Numbered from the stretch's first letter, positions 1 through 6,828 are shown. The stretch is 17,309 bases of DNA from an uncultured Solobacterium sp. (GCA_938039295.1 CALHUY010000069.1:1-17309), one strand, 5' to 3'. The notes: generated by a model from the letters alone, not told the origin. Numbers and translations: made by a program.

Positions 1-76
1 CTGGATGCGAAGTTTTTAAAAATGTAAAATTCTTTCATTTCATTTTTATTTAAAAAAATTAGTATTTATCTCAATC

Positions 77-105
77 AAAAAATCTATCCTTTAAAAGGAT
101 AGATT
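77..105 (-). terminator. Intrinsic terminator after the membrane-protein pair
   Basis: Read on the minus strand, a perfect 9-bp stem (97-105 with 81-89) with a short AT-rich loop is followed by six T residues (82-77). It begins a few bases after the stop codon at 114, so it most likely ends the two-gene transcript that starts near 1316. Bases 1-76 beyond it are AT-rich and I see nothing in them. Confidence 0.8.
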
Positions 106-113
106 GAATTAGC

Positions 114-725
114 TTATTCCCAACCTTTAGAGGAATAGTATTCTAAGTTGGTAATTTGTTGATTTGCGTCAATATCACATAGGATATAACAGAAACGATA
201 TGGTGTTTCTGAGCGATGATTTGCTGTGTAATAACTAATACGCACAAAGTAGCGATAAACATCTTCCTTAATTGATACAAGTTGTACATCCTGCTTCAAG
301 TACTTCATATCTGACAAACCTTCAAATGTAGGATTTGATCCATCGGTAATTGTGGCTGGATCTTTCATTCCTTCACGGAAAAACTGTGTATCTGTATTTA
401 AGTTGTATGTAGAGATGATACTTGCTCTTTGGTTTGCATATTCTTCTGGTGAATTCCAAACAAACGCTGACGTCCACAATTGATCCATCAATGTAGTATC
501 TGCAGATACACGCTTTGAGGAAGTATAAATCGTATCACTTTCCCCAAAACCATTTACAAATCCCGTAGGTATCTCTGCCAATTGATTCTCTAGCTCTTCA
601 ATCTCACGTATTTGAGATAGCCATTGGGAATTTTTACGATTACCCCACTCCCAACTCAGCAGGAAAGTAGCTACCATGATAAGTGCACACAATAAACAAA
701 TCACAAAACTGACTAGTTTCTTCAT
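114..725 (-). CDS. Membrane-anchored protein of unknown function (second of a coupled pair)
   Basis: I do not recognise a named family. The 203-residue product begins with a Lys-Lys and one hydrophobic segment (about residues 5-25) with no lipobox, so it is probably a signal-anchored protein with its body outside the membrane. Residues about 30-50 are charged and Glu/Leu rich and could form a short coiled coil. The C-terminal part (about 140-200) alternates hydrophobic and polar residues like a small beta sheet, which recalls NTF2/VirB8-like folds; this is only an impression. The start at 725 sits one base after the stop of the upstream gene (TAATATG arrangement), with a GGAGG at 742-738, so translation is probably coupled. 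A terminator follows directly. Its neighbour has the same layout (anchor, coiled coil, extracytoplasmic domain), so the two products may act as a pair. Confidence 0.85.
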   Translation of the reverse strand: MKKLVSFVICLLCALIMVATFLLSWEWGNRKNSQWLSQIREIEELENQLAEIPTGFVNGFGESDTIYTSSKRVSADTTLMDQLWTSAFVWNSPEEYANQRASIISTYNLNTDTQFFREGMKDPATITDGSNPTFEGLSDMKYLKQDVQLVSIKEDVYRYFVRISYYTANHRSETPYRFCYILCDIDANQQITNLEYYSSKGWE

Positions 726-726
726 A

Positions 727-1302
727 TTAGTACCAAGCCTCCACAGAACTGCCTTTTAACTCTCTTCCGCTTGAATCTCCGTATTGGCTATAATTTAGTA
801 CAAGATTTGAGAAACGATTTGTACTAGCATCATAATATCCATTCACCCATGCAAGCATGTTTGTTCCATCACTTAAAGTCCAGATTACTTTTTGGCTATT
901 ACCGGAGAATATAAACGTTGGTGCAAAGGACCATGTATACAAGCCATCTACTGGATACCATACAGATAAGAAATTCCCATTATCACTTGCAGTAACATAT
1001 GTCTGCATTAGCGTCTGCAATTCTGAACTCACTATGTTAGATTGATCCTGTAATGCCTGTGTTTGTGCCTGTGCTATCCCATTTCCAGCATTGAACATTG
1101 TCTCTAATTTAGAATATTCCTCTGAAGATGTTTCTTGTTGTAAAGCTTGTGCATCTGCTATCTGCTGTGATAATTCATTAGCCCTATGAGCACGTTGAAT
1201 AGAATCCTGTTCAAATTTTTGTGCAGATTGAAAAGTCCCATATGCGATATACACAGTAGCTGCTATAAATAATACTGATAGAAATGTAAATATTTTGCGC
1301 AT
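727..1302 (-). CDS. Membrane-anchored coiled-coil protein of unknown function (first of a coupled pair)
   Basis: Start choice: an ATG at 1308 lies only one base from the GGAG (1313-1310), while the in-frame ATG at 1302 has a normal 7-base spacing, so I take 1302, giving 191 residues (MRKIFTFLSVLF...). One hydrophobic segment at the N-terminus (about residues 4-20) without a lipobox suggests a signal anchor. A Gln/Glu/Ala-rich stretch follows (about 25-85) with coiled-coil character. The C-terminal half is rich in Trp, Tyr, Ser and Asn, including a WTLSDG segment, as in a secreted beta-rich domain. No catalytic motif is visible. It has its own extended -10 promoter just behind the terminator of the flavoenzyme gene and is coupled to the gene ending at 114. 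Function unknown; a secretion or surface-assembly accessory role is only a guess. Confidence 0.85.
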   Translation of the reverse strand: MRKIFTFLSVLFIAATVYIAYGTFQSAQKFEQDSIQRAHRANELSQQIADAQALQQETSSEEYSKLETMFNAGNGIAQAQTQALQDQSNIVSSELQTLMQTYVTASDNGNFLSVWYPVDGLYTWSFAPTFIFSGNSQKVIWTLSDGTNMLAWVNGYYDASTNRFSNLVLNYSQYGDSSGRELKGSSVEAWY

Positions 1303-1322
1303 AATCATACTCCTTCTAAGCG

Positions 1323-1331
1323 ATTATACCA
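1323..1331 (-). promoter_or_regulatory. Extended -10 promoter (TGGTATAAT) for the membrane-protein pair
   Basis: On the minus strand TGG directly precedes a consensus TATAAT (1328-1323), a textbook extended -10. No good -35 is seen; the expected place is the T-tract of the preceding terminator. Transcription would start near 1316, right at the ribosome binding site, giving a very short leader. The same nine bases occur upstream of the HAD gene at 5057-5049. Confidence 0.6.
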
Positions 1332-1344
1332 TGAATAGATGGAT

Positions 1345-1376
1345 AAAAAAGAAAGAGGTAATTTACACCTCTTTCT
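1345..1376 (-). terminator. Intrinsic terminator after the flavoenzyme gene
   Basis: A perfect 10-bp stem (1376-1367 with 1359-1350) with a 7-base loop is followed on the minus strand by a run of T (1350-1345). It sits ten bases beyond the stop codon at 1386 and separates the flavoenzyme transcript from the downstream gene pair. Confidence 0.85.
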
Positions 1377-1385
1377 AAGTATGTT

Positions 1386-3692
1386 TTACTTGTTGTCAGC
1401 AACGATAGCATCAGCAGCTGTACGACCAGAAACGAAGATTTCAACAATCGCATTACCACCTAAACGGTTACCACCATGGATACCGCCAGTTACTTCACCG
1501 GCAGCGTATAGACCCTTGATAATCTTACCATCTTTATCTAATACGTGACGCTGTGCATCAACTGTTACACCACCCATTGTATGGTGTGTAGATGGAGCTA
1601 GTATTCTAATCTTTAACTTAACGCCATCAAGCTTATAAGTATCAACGATGTACTTACCGTTTTCATCCTTTTCAGCTGAACCAATTAATGCTGTCCAACC
1701 TGTCTTTGTTGGGTTTAATGTGTTTTCTGTACCTGTCATCAATGCCATATCGTATTCCTTGATTGTCTTGATAACTTCTTCTTGTGTGCATTCAAAGCCT
1801 AATTCCTTGAATAACTCACCTAACTGGTCAACAGTTCTTGTGTACTGTCTGTTCTTAACATCACTTTCCCAAAGTGTTAGATCTTCATCCTTTGGTGTTC
1901 CATAAGGATATGGACCAGGAACTAATTGGTTGGAGTTTGCAATATCCATAATTGTTCCATTTGTACCATTGAAGCTTACACCGTTTTCAAATTCAGCAAG
2001 TGATAATACGTCACGTTCACCTGTTTCGTTAACGAAACGCTTACCAGTTGTAGGGTTGATATAGATTGCATAGTGTCCACCACCGAATGCAAGGTTACCA
2101 TTATCTACCCATGAAATAGGCATCATCTGAGCAAAGCCCATACCAGTTGTAGCAGCACCTACTGCTTCTGCCATATCAATACCAGAACCTACTAATGAAG
2201 AACGGTTTGTTGTACCTGTATGTTTTGTAATATCGCCATCAGCCCAGTAGTCGTTTGTTTCCATAACGCGCTTGATATCTGCAGCGTATCCACCAGTTGC
2301 AAGTACTACACCCTTCTTAGCATGAACTGTTACTGGAGTTCCATCATATTGAACACCCTTAACACCAACAACTTTTCCATCCTTATCTGTGATAAGTTCT
2401 GTTACCTTAGTACGTAACATGATTTCGTTGTCTGCATGGTTAGCAACTGTTTCAAGCAATGTCTTTCTTGTTGTTGCAAAGTATGTATTGTAAACTGTCT
2501 TACCCTTTACATTCTTTCCATCTGGATCTGGTGTTCCATCACCATCAAGGTCGCTTCCCTTGAAGTCATTTTCACGATTCCATAAAGCACCTACGATGAT
2601 TGGTTGAATTGAGTTATCAAAGATAGCACCCTGATCTTCTAACCAACCCTTAAGGTCTTGTCCACCCTCAACAAACTGCTTAACAAGATCATATGAACCA
2701 TAAATCCATGATGTCTTTTCAGCATTTTGTCTTAATCCACCATAATATGTCTGGAAGATGTGTAGATTTGGAGTTGAGAATAATGTAATTTCACCTTCAG
2801 CCTTACCTGCATCTAACTGTGGTTGTGCCCAGTTTAAGTAAGCCTGAATTTCACTCTTAAGTGCCTTTAATGTTCCTAAGTATTCTGCATGTACACCTGC
2901 ATGGGATAATGTTTCGATATCACCTGCTACAAATGGTGTACTATCAAAGTACTTGCTATCAAATTCGTTTTCATTCCAGTTAAGGATTTCCTTTAATACT
3001 TTGATGTTACCAGTAGCGTTATGTACTTTATTGTATGTAACACCCTTGTAAACACCTGTTGTTGCATCTGGATCAGCCGGATCCCAAACTAAGTAAGACT
3101 GTGCAGACTGGAACTGTCCACCAGAAGCTACTGTATTACCACCAATCTCAGAGTTAACTTCTAATACAACTACTGAGTTACCATTCTGTGCAGACTGTAC
3201 TGCTGTAGCCATACCAGCACCACCAGCACCTACTACAACAACGTCAGCTGTCTTTTCAATTGCTTCACCTGCAGTATGAACTACAGTATTCTTCTTAAAG
3301 CCATCTAAATCACTCGCTTCTGCTTGCTTTGCAGCATCAATTAACGCATTCTTGAAACCAACAGAAGTAAATGTTGCACCAGAAATAACATCGATACCTG
3401 CACCATTTGCTTCCTTAGCATCTGCTACTAATAAGTCAAATGCTGGTGTTCCGATGTGATTTGTTTCCTTGTTGTCACTATAATCAATCTCGGAAATACC
3501 ATCCTTTGTAAATGTAACTGTTAAGTTGATTGGTCCATTATAACCAGTACCTGTACCAGTATATGTACCCTCCTTATACGTTACTTTTACGTTTTCTTGT
3601 TTCTTTGCACTATCTTCTTTGTTGCCTGGTGAGCATGCAACAAGTGAAATAGCCATCAAAGAACTGAGTCCTAACTTCACGTAATTTTTCAT
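1386..3692 (-). CDS. Extracytoplasmic flavinylated lipoprotein reductase (FMN-binding + fumarate-reductase-like FAD domain)
   Basis: The ATG at 3704 is unlikely because GGAGGG lies inside the codons that follow it; the ATG at 3692 has correct spacing and gives 768 residues. Residues 1-20 are a lipoprotein signal ending in LVAC (Cys20). An FMN-binding domain (about 38-125) carries DVISGAT (101-107), the motif for covalent FMN transfer by ApbE to Thr107. An FAD_binding_2/fumarate reductase domain follows (150-765), with GAGGAG at 155-160, the catalytic-Arg context (KRFVNE...ERD, Arg560), HHTMGG at 703-708 and HGGNRLGGNA around Arg743. By family knowledge such proteins pass electrons from the membrane to an external organic acceptor (fumarate, urocanate, cinnamate and others). 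By eye, the Shewanella Fcc3 residues His365, Thr377, Glu378 and Arg381 are not conserved (Met524, Leu534, Ala535 and Gly538), so I do not assign fumarate. No apbE or electron-donor gene is nearby. It appears monocistronic. Confidence 0.93.
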   Translation of the reverse strand: MKNYVKLGLSSLMAISLVACSPGNKEDSAKKQENVKVTYKEGTYTGTGTGYNGPINLTVTFTKDGISEIDYSDNKETNHIGTPAFDLLVADAKEANGAGIDVISGATFTSVGFKNALIDAAKQAEASDLDGFKKNTVVHTAGEAIEKTADVVVVGAGGAGMATAVQSAQNGNSVVVLEVNSEIGGNTVASGGQFQSAQSYLVWDPADPDATTGVYKGVTYNKVHNATGNIKVLKEILNWNENEFDSKYFDSTPFVAGDIETLSHAGVHAEYLGTLKALKSEIQAYLNWAQPQLDAGKAEGEITLFSTPNLHIFQTYYGGLRQNAEKTSWIYGSYDLVKQFVEGGQDLKGWLEDQGAIFDNSIQPIIVGALWNRENDFKGSDLDGDGTPDPDGKNVKGKTVYNTYFATTRKTLLETVANHADNEIMLRTKVTELITDKDGKVVGVKGVQYDGTPVTVHAKKGVVLATGGYAADIKRVMETNDYWADGDITKHTGTTNRSSLVGSGIDMAEAVGAATTGMGFAQMMPISWVDNGNLAFGGGHYAIYINPTTGKRFVNETGERDVLSLAEFENGVSFNGTNGTIMDIANSNQLVPGPYPYGTPKDEDLTLWESDVKNRQYTRTVDQLGELFKELGFECTQEEVIKTIKEYDMALMTGTENTLNPTKTGWTALIGSAEKDENGKYIVDTYKLDGVKLKIRILAPSTHHTMGGVTVDAQRHVLDKDGKIIKGLYAAGEVTGGIHGGNRLGGNAIVEIFVSGRTAADAIVADNK

Positions 3693-3727
3693 TTTTCCCT
3701 CCATGTGTATTTATTATCAAATACCCA

Positions 3728-3733
3728 ATTATA
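3728..3733 (-). promoter_or_regulatory. Candidate -10 (TATAAT) for the flavoenzyme gene
   Basis: A consensus TATAAT reads on the minus strand at 3733-3728, about 36 bases before the start codon at 3692. The -35 region is simply A-rich and no TTGACA-like box is at the right distance, so the promoter is plausible but weak by sequence. Confidence 0.4.
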
Positions 3734-3772
3734 TAGTATCTTAGTTCTAATTTTTTTGCTAATGAAATATTT

Positions 3773-3796
3773 AAAAAAACTGCCAATTGGCAGTTT
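3773..3796 (-). terminator. Intrinsic terminator after the peroxiredoxin gene
   Basis: An 8-bp perfect stem (3796-3789 with 3784-3777) around an AATT loop is followed on the minus strand by seven T residues (3779-3773). It lies seven bases after the stop codon at 3803. Confidence 0.85.
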
Positions 3797-3802
3797 ATAT
3801 TT

Positions 3803-4255
3803 CTACAATTCTTTAACCACATCTTCTACATGGCTTGTAGCTTTTACTTTTTGGAAAGTTTTGATGATAATACCCTTTTCATCAATTAAGTATGTAGAAC
3901 GCTCAATTCCCATATACTTGCGGCCATACATAGACTTCTCTACCCAAACATCATATGCTTGAATGGTCTCTGTACTTTCGTCAGATAATAACGTAAATGG
4001 TAAGTTATAGTTACTTTCAAACTTCTTGTGTGACTTTACACTATCCTTAGAAATACCTAATACAACTGCTCCCTTTTCTTGAATCTGAGGAAGACGGTCT
4101 CGGAAGTTACATGCTTCTGCTGTGCAACCGGATGTATTATCCTTTGGATAAAAATAGAGGATTACCTTCTTACCTTTATACTCAGAAAGTGTATGTTCTA
4201 CGCCATTTTGATCTGGTAATTTAAACTCTGGTGCTTTTACTCCTACATTTAACAT
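3803..4255 (-). CDS. bcp: Thioredoxin-dependent thiol peroxidase, Bcp/PrxQ-type peroxiredoxin
   Basis: It reduces hydrogen peroxide and organic hydroperoxides in the cytoplasm using thioredoxin. The 150-residue product fits the family length. The peroxidatic Cys44 lies in the TSGCTAEAC motif, with the probable resolving Cys49 five residues on, as in E. coli BCP (atypical 2-Cys). Arg119 in GIERSTYLID matches the active-site Arg. Start: an open frame runs back to a TTG at 4270, but that TTG is part of the GGAG ribosome binding site (4268-4265), nine bases before the ATG at 4255. It lies 65 bases downstream of the HAD gene and 3' of trxB, whose product would recycle its electron donor; no thioredoxin gene is in the window. 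No convincing PerR box was seen upstream. Confidence 0.94.
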   Translation of the reverse strand: MLNVGVKAPEFKLPDQNGVEHTLSEYKGKKVILYFYPKDNTSGCTAEACNFRDRLPQIQEKGAVVLGISKDSVKSHKKFESNYNLPFTLLSDESTETIQAYDVWVEKSMYGRKYMGIERSTYLIDEKGIIIKTFQKVKATSHVEDVVKEL

Positions 4256-4320
4256 TTTCAATATCTCCAATTCTATACATCAATGATAATACATAATGAT
4301 TTTCAAAACCTCGAATATGC

Positions 4321-5025
4321 CTATTGATACTGCTTCAGCAAATCTAAAATATCACTTGGTTTTTGAATTATTGGATACTCTCCTATTTCAATACCTTCAT
4401 GATAAATAATCTGTACTGGATGAATACCTAAAGATTTCGCAACTTCAAGATTTTTAATCTGATCATCGACGAAAATACATTCTTCAGGTTTAAGTCCAGA
4501 TTTTTCTAAAGCATCGCGATACATCAATAAGTCTGGCTTTAAAACTCCTAATTCATAACTATACGTATACTGATCGATATATTCATTCAGTTTGAATGCA
4601 TGGATACGTCTTTCAATATATGGCCATGTATCAGAAATAATTCCAATACGATAACCTTCATCCTTTAATGTTTTCAGTGTTTCCAAGGAACTTGGTATCA
4701 AATTCATTGTTGCAAGATTTTCTACTGCATCAACTGCCAAAGTTACTGCATGTTGGAATGTACCACCTAACTTTGCTTGATCAAATAGTGTTAGATAGAA
4801 ACGAGTAAATCTTTCAATCTGTTCCTGTTCACTTGTCATTTTTGGATTTTCAATAAATGGTAAATACGCTGTGTTGTATGCATGTTGCCATACGTTTTGG
4901 TCGAGTTTAGAAATTTTCTCTCGTGAGAATAGTTCATAGAATTTATGATTCAAATTCCAATCACCGCTGCATGGTTCTAGAAGGGTCCAGCCTAAATCAA
5001 AAAATATACATTTTATCTGATTCAT
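4321..5025 (-). CDS. HAD-superfamily hydrolase (HAD-IA, substrate unknown)
   Basis: The 234-residue product has all four HAD motifs: nucleophile Asp10 in FFDLGWTL, Ser131 in IISDTW, Lys163 in GVLKPD, and the acidic pair Asp187-Asp188 in FVDDQ. The region between motifs I and II (about 20-100) is helical, as in a C1 cap. The usual second Asp of motif I (DxD) is Gly12. This variant occurs in YihX-like phosphatases and is also reminiscent of dehalogenases, so phosphatase activity is likely but not certain. The start at 5025 follows AGAGG/TAGG. It lies 72 bases after trxB without a terminator between, so read-through is possible, but it also has its own extended -10 promoter flanked by an 8-bp inverted repeat. 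A small-molecule phosphatase or repair role is the general expectation; the substrate cannot be read from sequence. Confidence 0.85.
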   Translation of the reverse strand: MNQIKCIFFDLGWTLLEPCSGDWNLNHKFYELFSREKISKLDQNVWQHAYNTAYLPFIENPKMTSEQEQIERFTRFYLTLFDQAKLGGTFQHAVTLAVDAVENLATMNLIPSSLETLKTLKDEGYRIGIISDTWPYIERRIHAFKLNEYIDQYTYSYELGVLKPDLLMYRDALEKSGLKPEECIFVDDQIKNLEVAKSLGIHPVQIIYHEGIEIGEYPIIQKPSDILDLLKQYQ

Positions 5026-5038
5026 TATACCTACCTCT

Positions 5039-5073
5039 TGTTAGTACTATTATACCACTTATCAATACTAACA
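5039..5073 (-). promoter_or_regulatory. Extended -10 promoter flanked by an inverted repeat (possible operator) for the HAD gene
   Basis: On the minus strand TGG-TATAAT (5057-5049) is an extended -10. Perfect 8-bp inverted arms TGTTAGTA (5039-5046) and TACTAACA (5066-5073), 19 bases apart, enclose it. The arms would straddle the -10 and the start site, a place typical for a repressor. No -35 box is obvious. Confidence 0.5.
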
Positions 5074-5097
5074 GAGGAATATATCTTGTAATATTCT

Positions 5098-5997
5098 TTA
5101 TATATTATTACATGCATTCAAACCAGCGATAGCACCATCACTGGCAGCCGTCGTTAACTGACGAACACTCTTTACACGGCAATCTCCTGCAGCGTAAATA
5201 CCCTTAACAGATGTACGACATTCTTCATCAGCCTTAATAAATCCATATTCATCCAATTCAACAATTTCAGAGAAAATCTGATTCATAGGAATTTGTCCAA
5301 TTGCGACAAATAACGCATCAACATTTAATGTCTTTGTTTCACCCGTGTTTTTATCTGTAACCTCAATTGATTGTAATCGTTCCTCGCCATTTAATTTTGT
5401 AACTGTACTATTCATTATCTTCACAAGGTTTTCTTTACCGTTAAGTTTTACAACCTCAGCTTCATCAGCACGGAACTCATCACGACGATGGATGATATAT
5501 ACACGATTGCAGAAACGTGTTAAGTATTCTGCATCTTCAACTGCAACATTACCACCGCCATTTACAGCTACATCTTTTCCTCTAAAGAACATTCCATCAC
5601 AAGTTGCACAATAAGATACACCCTTTCCCGTCAGTTCCTTTTCACGGTCAATTCCAAGTTCTCTACGCTTCATGCCAGTCGCAATAATAATAGCCTTTGC
5701 ATGATATTCATTCTTAGCAGTATAGACAACTTTTTCATCATCACGATTTTCAATCTTTACTACACCTTCAAAAGCAAAAGTTGTACCTAAGTCTTTTGCT
5801 TGGTTATATAAATCTGTTGCAAAATCAAAACCAGAAATATGTTTAATACCTGGATAGTTCTCAATATCTGCAGTATTAATGATTTGTCCACCATATGTAG
5901 ACTCCTCCAAGACTAAAGCTTTCTTCCCTGCTCTTTGTACATAAATGGCTGCTGATAAGCCAGCTGTACCTGCACCTATAATAATTACATCAATCAT
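5098..5997 (-). CDS. trxB: Thioredoxin reductase (NADPH, FAD)
   Basis: It reduces thioredoxin with NADPH through FAD and a redox-active disulfide. The 299-residue product has the FAD dinucleotide motif GAGTAG near residue 8, the CATC active site (130-133), the NADPH Rossmann motif GGGNVAVE (147-154), HRRDEFR (170-176) for the NADPH 2'-phosphate, and the C-terminal GIYAAGDC FAD motif. All match low-molecular-weight bacterial TrxB. An open frame extends 17 codons upstream, but AAGGAG (6010-6005) is seven bases from the ATG at 5997, which fixes the start. It is followed on the same strand by the HAD gene and bcp; the pairing with a thiol peroxidase suggests an oxidative-defence cluster. Upstream lies a 297-base region divergent with a lipoprotein gene, rich in TGTAAA/TTTACA motifs. 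Confidence 0.96.
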   Translation of the reverse strand: MIDVIIIGAGTAGLSAAIYVQRAGKKALVLEESTYGGQIINTADIENYPGIKHISGFDFATDLYNQAKDLGTTFAFEGVVKIENRDDEKVVYTAKNEYHAKAIIIATGMKRRELGIDREKELTGKGVSYCATCDGMFFRGKDVAVNGGGNVAVEDAEYLTRFCNRVYIIHRRDEFRADEAEVVKLNGKENLVKIMNSTVTKLNGEERLQSIEVTDKNTGETKTLNVDALFVAIGQIPMNQIFSEIVELDEYGFIKADEECRTSVKGIYAAGDCRVKSVRQLTTAASDGAIAGLNACNNI

Positions 5998-6112
5998 AAT
6001 TTGACTCCTTTTATATTTTATACAATTAAACTTTATACCTTTTCGCAAAATAACACAAAGTATATGCCTAACCTCTTATATGTAAACTGTTTTCATTTAC
6101 TGTAAAATATTG

Positions 6113-6125
6113 TGTAAATTTTACA
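6113..6125. promoter_or_regulatory. Palindromic element TGTAAATTTTACA, possible operator
   Basis: A perfect palindrome with 6-base arms around one T lies between trxB and the lipoprotein gene, within a cluster of related TGTAAA half-sites. The position suits a regulator of one or both divergent genes. AT-rich DNA produces such motifs by chance, and it does not fully match a Rex or FNR box. Confidence 0.3.
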
Positions 6126-6245
6126 TTTCATTATCATATTTTAACAATTTTATAATCTTTTGAAGATAATTCTTCTGTTAGTTTTATTTTCTTTATATTA
6201 TCATTGAGTAGCATGATAAAAACATATCTTTTTTTATAGAATATA

Positions 6246-6254
6246 TGTTATATT
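6246..6254 (+). promoter_or_regulatory. Extended -10 promoter (TGTTATATT) for the lipoprotein gene
   Basis: TGT precedes TATATT (6249-6254), an extended -10 on the plus strand. No clear -35 box is at the expected place (around 6226-6231). Transcription would begin near 6261, about 34 bases before the start codon and 22 before the GGAGGG. Confidence 0.5.
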
Positions 6255-6294
6255 CATATGTATGTTTCTTATCAGTATATTTGGAGGGATTAAA

Positions 6295-6729
6295 ATGAAA
6301 AAGACATTAGGCACAATCGTATTAGCTGGTTTATTATTCTTAGCTGGCTGTGGTGCAAGCGCATTATCTACTAAGAGCATTTCCGAAAAGTTAACAAAGG
6401 ACCCAACAAAGGTTTCTGTTATCTATGTTGATCCAGCTTCTGGAATTCAGCGCGAAACAATTACAGACCAGAAGGATCTTGTTAAAGCAATCGCCGATGA
6501 ATTAAAGACACTTTCAACAAAAGTTGTTAAAGACAAGGTTTCATTCAACCAAAAGGACACAGCATTCGGTGTTGAAGTAGCTGACAAGGAAGGTACATAC
6601 AACGTTACTCTTTACTACAATGGCTACATGAGAGTTCAAAAGTTAGGTGAAGATGTTGTAGTTTACTCCGTAACAGAAGAACAGATTGACAAGTTAAATG
6701 AAATCTGGTCTGAAGCTATGTCTAAATAA
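6295..6729 (+). CDS. Small lipoprotein of unknown function
   Basis: This is the only plus-strand gene in the window. GGAGGG (6283-6288) sits six bases before the ATG at 6295, which fixes the start over an in-frame ATG at 6262. The 144-residue product has a classic lipoprotein signal, with Lys-Lys, a hydrophobic stretch, and LAGC with Cys19 as the lipidated residue, so it should be anchored on the outer face of the membrane. The mature part is Lys/Thr/Val rich with a roughly alternating pattern (for example NVTLYYNGYMRVQKL near 104-118), suggesting a small beta-rich domain. No known motif was recognised, and there is no SGAT-type FMN motif. The strong ribosome binding site and promoter suggest good expression. 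It is divergent from trxB and is followed by a duplicated terminator. Confidence 0.88.
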   Translation: MKKTLGTIVLAGLLFLAGCGASALSTKSISEKLTKDPTKVSVIYVDPASGIQRETITDQKDLVKAIADELKTLSTKVVKDKVSFNQKDTAFGVEVADKEGTYNVTLYYNGYMRVQKLGEDVVVYSVTEEQIDKLNEIWSEAMSK

Positions 6730-6740
6730 CAATCGCTTAA

Positions 6741-6808
6741 ATCTATTTCTTATTAGAGATGATAAATTCTTATCATCTATTTCTTATTAGAGATGATAAA
6801 TTCTTATC
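6741..6808. repeat. Perfect 34-bp tandem duplication
   Basis: Bases 6741-6774 and 6775-6808 are identical, head to tail, and a degenerate start of a third copy continues to about 6820. Each copy carries the same hairpin-forming arms (AGATGATAA with TTATCATCT). The duplication therefore duplicates the terminator of the lipoprotein gene; see the terminator entry. Confidence 0.95.
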
Positions 6809-6820
6809 ATCTCTTTTCTT
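6755..6820 (+). terminator. Duplicated intrinsic terminator after the lipoprotein gene
   Basis: The second copy forms an 11-bp stem (6789-6799 with 6804-6814) with an ATTC loop and is followed by TTT-C-TT, a fair terminator. The first copy forms a 9-bp stem (6757-6765 with 6770-6778) followed by ATTTCTTATT. Because the copies are identical, the 5' arm of the first can also pair with the 3' arm of the second. Confidence 0.75.
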
Positions 6821-6828
6821 ATATTCAT

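Larger units (their letters stand above)
5998..6294. other. Divergent intergenic region between trxB and the small lipoprotein gene
   Basis: This AT-rich stretch has no credible gene. It holds TGTAAA three times on the plus strand (6081, 6101, 6113), including two short perfect palindromes, TTTACTGTAAA (6096-6106) and TGTAAATTTTACA (6113-6125). Toward trxB a weak minus-strand promoter can be proposed (TTTGTG at 6059-6054, TATAAA at 6037-6032, 16-base spacer). Toward the lipoprotein gene there is an extended -10 at 6246-6254. No riboswitch or T-box was recognised. Confidence 0.5.

Noticed and set aside
3610..3822. Minus-strand open frame of 70 codons across the flavoenzyme start
   Set aside because: It is in another frame over the signal peptide region and runs through the peroxiredoxin terminator.
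4271..4320. Possible PerR-type operator before the peroxiredoxin gene
   Set aside because: The AT-rich bases ATCATTATGTATTATCAT only partly resemble a PerR box and do not form a clean palindrome.
6113..6125. Rex or FNR box
   Set aside because: The palindrome lacks the TTGTGA/TCACAA arms of Rex and the TTGAT/ATCAA arms of FNR, so I leave the regulator unnamed.
5998..6294. Riboswitch or T-box leader before trxB
   Set aside because: I found no extended stem set, specifier or anti-terminator arrangement; the region is AT-rich with only short palindromes.
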